A DNA stretch of 34,190 nucleotides from Bacillota bacterium (GTDB taxonomy: Bacteria > Bacillota > Clostridia > Lachnospirales > Cellulosilyticaceae): the NCBI GenBank assembly GCA_023436395.1, contig JAEZJJ010000108.1, positions 1 to 34,190 of the forward strand, given 5' to 3'. The translations under genes and the position numbers were made by a program. Under the pieces are notes generated by a model. That model worked only from the letters and a program-made list of their open reading frames with translations, was not told where the DNA came from and ran no database searches. Of this stretch, positions 32,788 through 34,190 are shown one piece after another. The stretch's first letter is position 1. Every line of letters begins with the position of its first letter.

Positions 32788-33777
32788 TTAATGTTCATCT
32801 TTTTTATCACGTAGCATGAGATTATAAATAGTTTCTTTAACAGGTTCATTTTCAAAAATAACCTTATAAATAGCATCTAAAATAGGCATTTCCACTTTAT
32901 ATTTCTGCATCAAGGCATAACCTGCTTTAGTAGTCGGTACACCTTCTACAACCATATTCACTTTTTGAATAGCCTCATCGATCGTATACCCCTGTCCTAT
33001 TAATTCTCCGGCACGACGGTTACGGCTGTGTCCACTTGTACAAGTTACAATAAGGTCTCCAATACCTGTAAGTCCCGAAAATGTACTTGGTTTACCTCCC
33101 ATTGCAATACCTAATCTAGTCATTTCTGCAATACCTCTTGTCATAAGGGCAGCTTTTGTATTATCTCCAAATCCCATACCTTCTACAACACCTGCTGCAA
33201 GAGCAATGACATTTTTGAGTGCCCCCCCTATTTCAATACCAATTAAGTCTTCATTGGTATATACTCTAAAATACTTATTCATAAATAAATCTTGAACTTC
33301 GTATGCATATTTCATATCCTTGCTACTTACAGTAACGGTTGTAGGTATGTGTCTTGCAACTTCTTCTGCATGGCTTGGTCCAGAAAGCACTACCACAGGA
33401 TTTGGAATAACCTCTCCCATAACTTGTGAGAGGGTAAGTAAAGTTTCCTCTTCTACACCTTTAGCAACATTTACTACTGTTGTATATTCATTTAAATAAT
33501 TCTTCATATTCTCAGCGGTCATTCTAACAGCTTTAGAAGGTACAGCCATTACTACCAGCTCTGCTTCTTTTAAAGCTTCCTCCATAGAGGTAGTAAAATT
33601 AATTTCTAAAGGAATTTTAATACCTGGAAGACATCTCTTGTTTTCTCTATGTTGTAAAATCTCATTCTTTTCTTTTTCCTCGTAGCACCAAAAAGTAACA
33701 CAATTTCCTTTTTCATTTAGGAGTAATCCCAAAGCAAGTCCCCAACTTCCTGCTCCAATAACTGTAATATTTCTCAT
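32788..33777 (-). CDS. gpsA: Glycerol-3-phosphate dehydrogenase [NAD(P)+]
   Basis: GpsA reduces dihydroxyacetone phosphate to sn-glycerol-3-phosphate, the backbone for phospholipids. The 329-residue protein has the dinucleotide motif VIGAGSWGLALG (6-17). It also has VVNVAKGVEE, LSGPSHAEEVA, the active-site GGALKNVIALAAGVVEGM and the C-terminal GLTGIGDLIVTCTSGHSRNR. All are intact. It lies 18 bases after plsY, whose product uses the glycerol-3-phosphate it makes. Confidence 0.96.
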   Translation of the reverse strand: MRNITVIGAGSWGLALGLLLNEKGNCVTFWCYEEKEKNEILQHRENKRCLPGIKIPLEINFTTSMEEALKEAELVVMAVPSKAVRMTAENMKNYLNEYTTVVNVAKGVEEETLLTLSQVMGEVIPNPVVVLSGPSHAEEVARHIPTTVTVSSKDMKYAYEVQDLFMNKYFRVYTNEDLIGIEIGGALKNVIALAAGVVEGMGFGDNTKAALMTRGIAEMTRLGIAMGGKPSTFSGLTGIGDLIVTCTSGHSRNRRAGELIGQGYTIDEAIQKVNMVVEGVPTTKAGYALMQKYKVEMPILDAIYKVIFENEPVKETIYNLMLRDKKDEH

Positions 33778-33795
33778 CTCTTCTCTCTCCTAACT

Positions 33796-34190
33796 TTACT
33801 TTTTACTTGTTAATTTTGCCTCATTACCTTCTATTAATCTTTTTATATTAGCTTTATGCCTATAGAAAGTAAAGCCTGTAATGAAAAATGAAAGTAACAT
33901 AGCTTCTATACCAATACTACCCTGCCCAGAATAAAAGATAATAATTAGAATAGGAATGGAAGCCGTCAAAATCAGTGAACTAATGGAGACAATGCGACTA
34001 ACTCCGAAACTTATTAAAAATAAAATACCCGAAATCACAAATATACGCATATCTATTCCTATTAACGTCCCAGCAGTAGTAGCAATTCCTTTCCCTCCTT
34101 TAAAATGAAAGAAAAGTGGAAAACTATGACCTAAAATGGCACCTATTCCACTATAAAGTCCAATTAAAATAGTTGCTTCAGTATGCATTG
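33796..34190 (-). CDS. plsY: Acyl-phosphate glycerol-3-phosphate acyltransferase, C-terminal part
   Basis: PlsY transfers acyl groups from acyl-phosphate to glycerol-3-phosphate, the first step of membrane phospholipid synthesis. The gene runs off the right edge, so its N terminus is missing; the leftmost methionine in the window is internal. What remains shows the second conserved motif GHSFPLFFHFKGGKGIATTAGTL, several membrane helices, and the RHKANIKRLIEGNEAKL tail that marks the C terminus of the family. It is followed by gpsA in the usual clostridial order. Confidence 0.93.
   Translation of the reverse strand, partial: MHTEATILIGLYSGIGAILGHSFPLFFHFKGGKGIATTAGTLIGIDMRIFVISGILFLISFGVSRIVSISSLILTASIPILIIIFYSGQGSIGIEAMLLSFFITGFTFYRHKANIKRLIEGNEAKLTSKK

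Noticed and set aside
32760..32800. Plus-strand ribosome-binding-like AAAAGGAGG near 32756
   Set aside because: No start codon at suitable spacing opens a frame. It lies in the spacer between gpsA and spoIVA.
1..34190. tRNA, rRNA genes or CRISPR array
   Set aside because: No regularly spaced direct repeats and no cloverleaf or rRNA signature was seen on either strand by eye. A tRNAscan-SE and Infernal run would settle this.

Overview
The window is AT-rich, densely packed DNA from a low-GC, anaerobic, endospore-forming Firmicute. spoIVA shows the sporulation programme. PFL, methylglyoxal synthase and a Na+-pumping biotin decarboxylase cluster indicate fermentative metabolism. Gene content and order (plsY-gpsA-spoIVA; yggS-sepF-ylmH-divIVA-lspA-rluD-pyrR; xerD-deoB-deoA-dacF-scpA-scpB-dacB-rluB) suggest a clostridial or Lachnospiraceae/Cellulosilyticum-type bacterium. 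That placement is inference from synteny and style; no rRNA gene is present to confirm it. Nearly everything is on the minus strand. The exception is one two-gene plus-strand operon at about 4.1-6.3 kb.

Layout in window order. (1) 1-1447: the start of pflB (running off the left edge) and mgsA. The pflB leader is unusual: a strong Shine-Dalgarno sequence is separated from the start codon by a stable hairpin. (2) 1506-6324: a UvrD-type helicase with an embedded DEDDh exonuclease, divergent from a Trm13/METTL25-like methyltransferase and a YprB-like RNase H-fold nuclease. (3) 6351-10128: an operon read rpiR, aroH, cmk, ispH, cheR and a 41-residue small protein, ending at a hairpin shared with the convergent nuclease gene. 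(4) 10317-15261: an operon with an MmdA-type (12S) carboxyltransferase, OadG-like subunit, biotin carrier, OadB Na+ pump and OadA-type (5S) carboxyltransferase. Together these could couple acyl-CoA carboxylation state, pyruvate/oxaloacetate and the sodium gradient. (5) 15563-18985: scpA-scpB-dacB-rluB with a very strong terminator. (6) 19189-23996: xerD, then deoB-deoA (nucleoside salvage), then dacF.

(7) 24243-26429: lspA, rluD and pyrR, the last behind an attenuator-like leader. (8) 26537-31111: a cell-division cluster read from a HlyD-like membrane protein through yggS, sepF, ylmH and divIVA, with its own promoter overlapped by a palindrome. (9) 31225-34190: spoIVA behind a sigma-E-like promoter, gpsA, and the C-terminal part of plsY running off the right edge.

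Most of the window is conserved housekeeping DNA. There are no tRNA or rRNA genes, CRISPR arrays, transposases or prophage genes that I can see. The most unusual points are the hairpin-bridged ribosome-binding site of pflB, the helicase-exonuclease fusion and its nucleic-acid-enzyme neighbours, the two-carboxyltransferase decarboxylase operon, and the unlisted 41-residue gene. Several start codons were moved downstream from the longest ORF because a good Shine-Dalgarno sequence sits just before an internal ATG.
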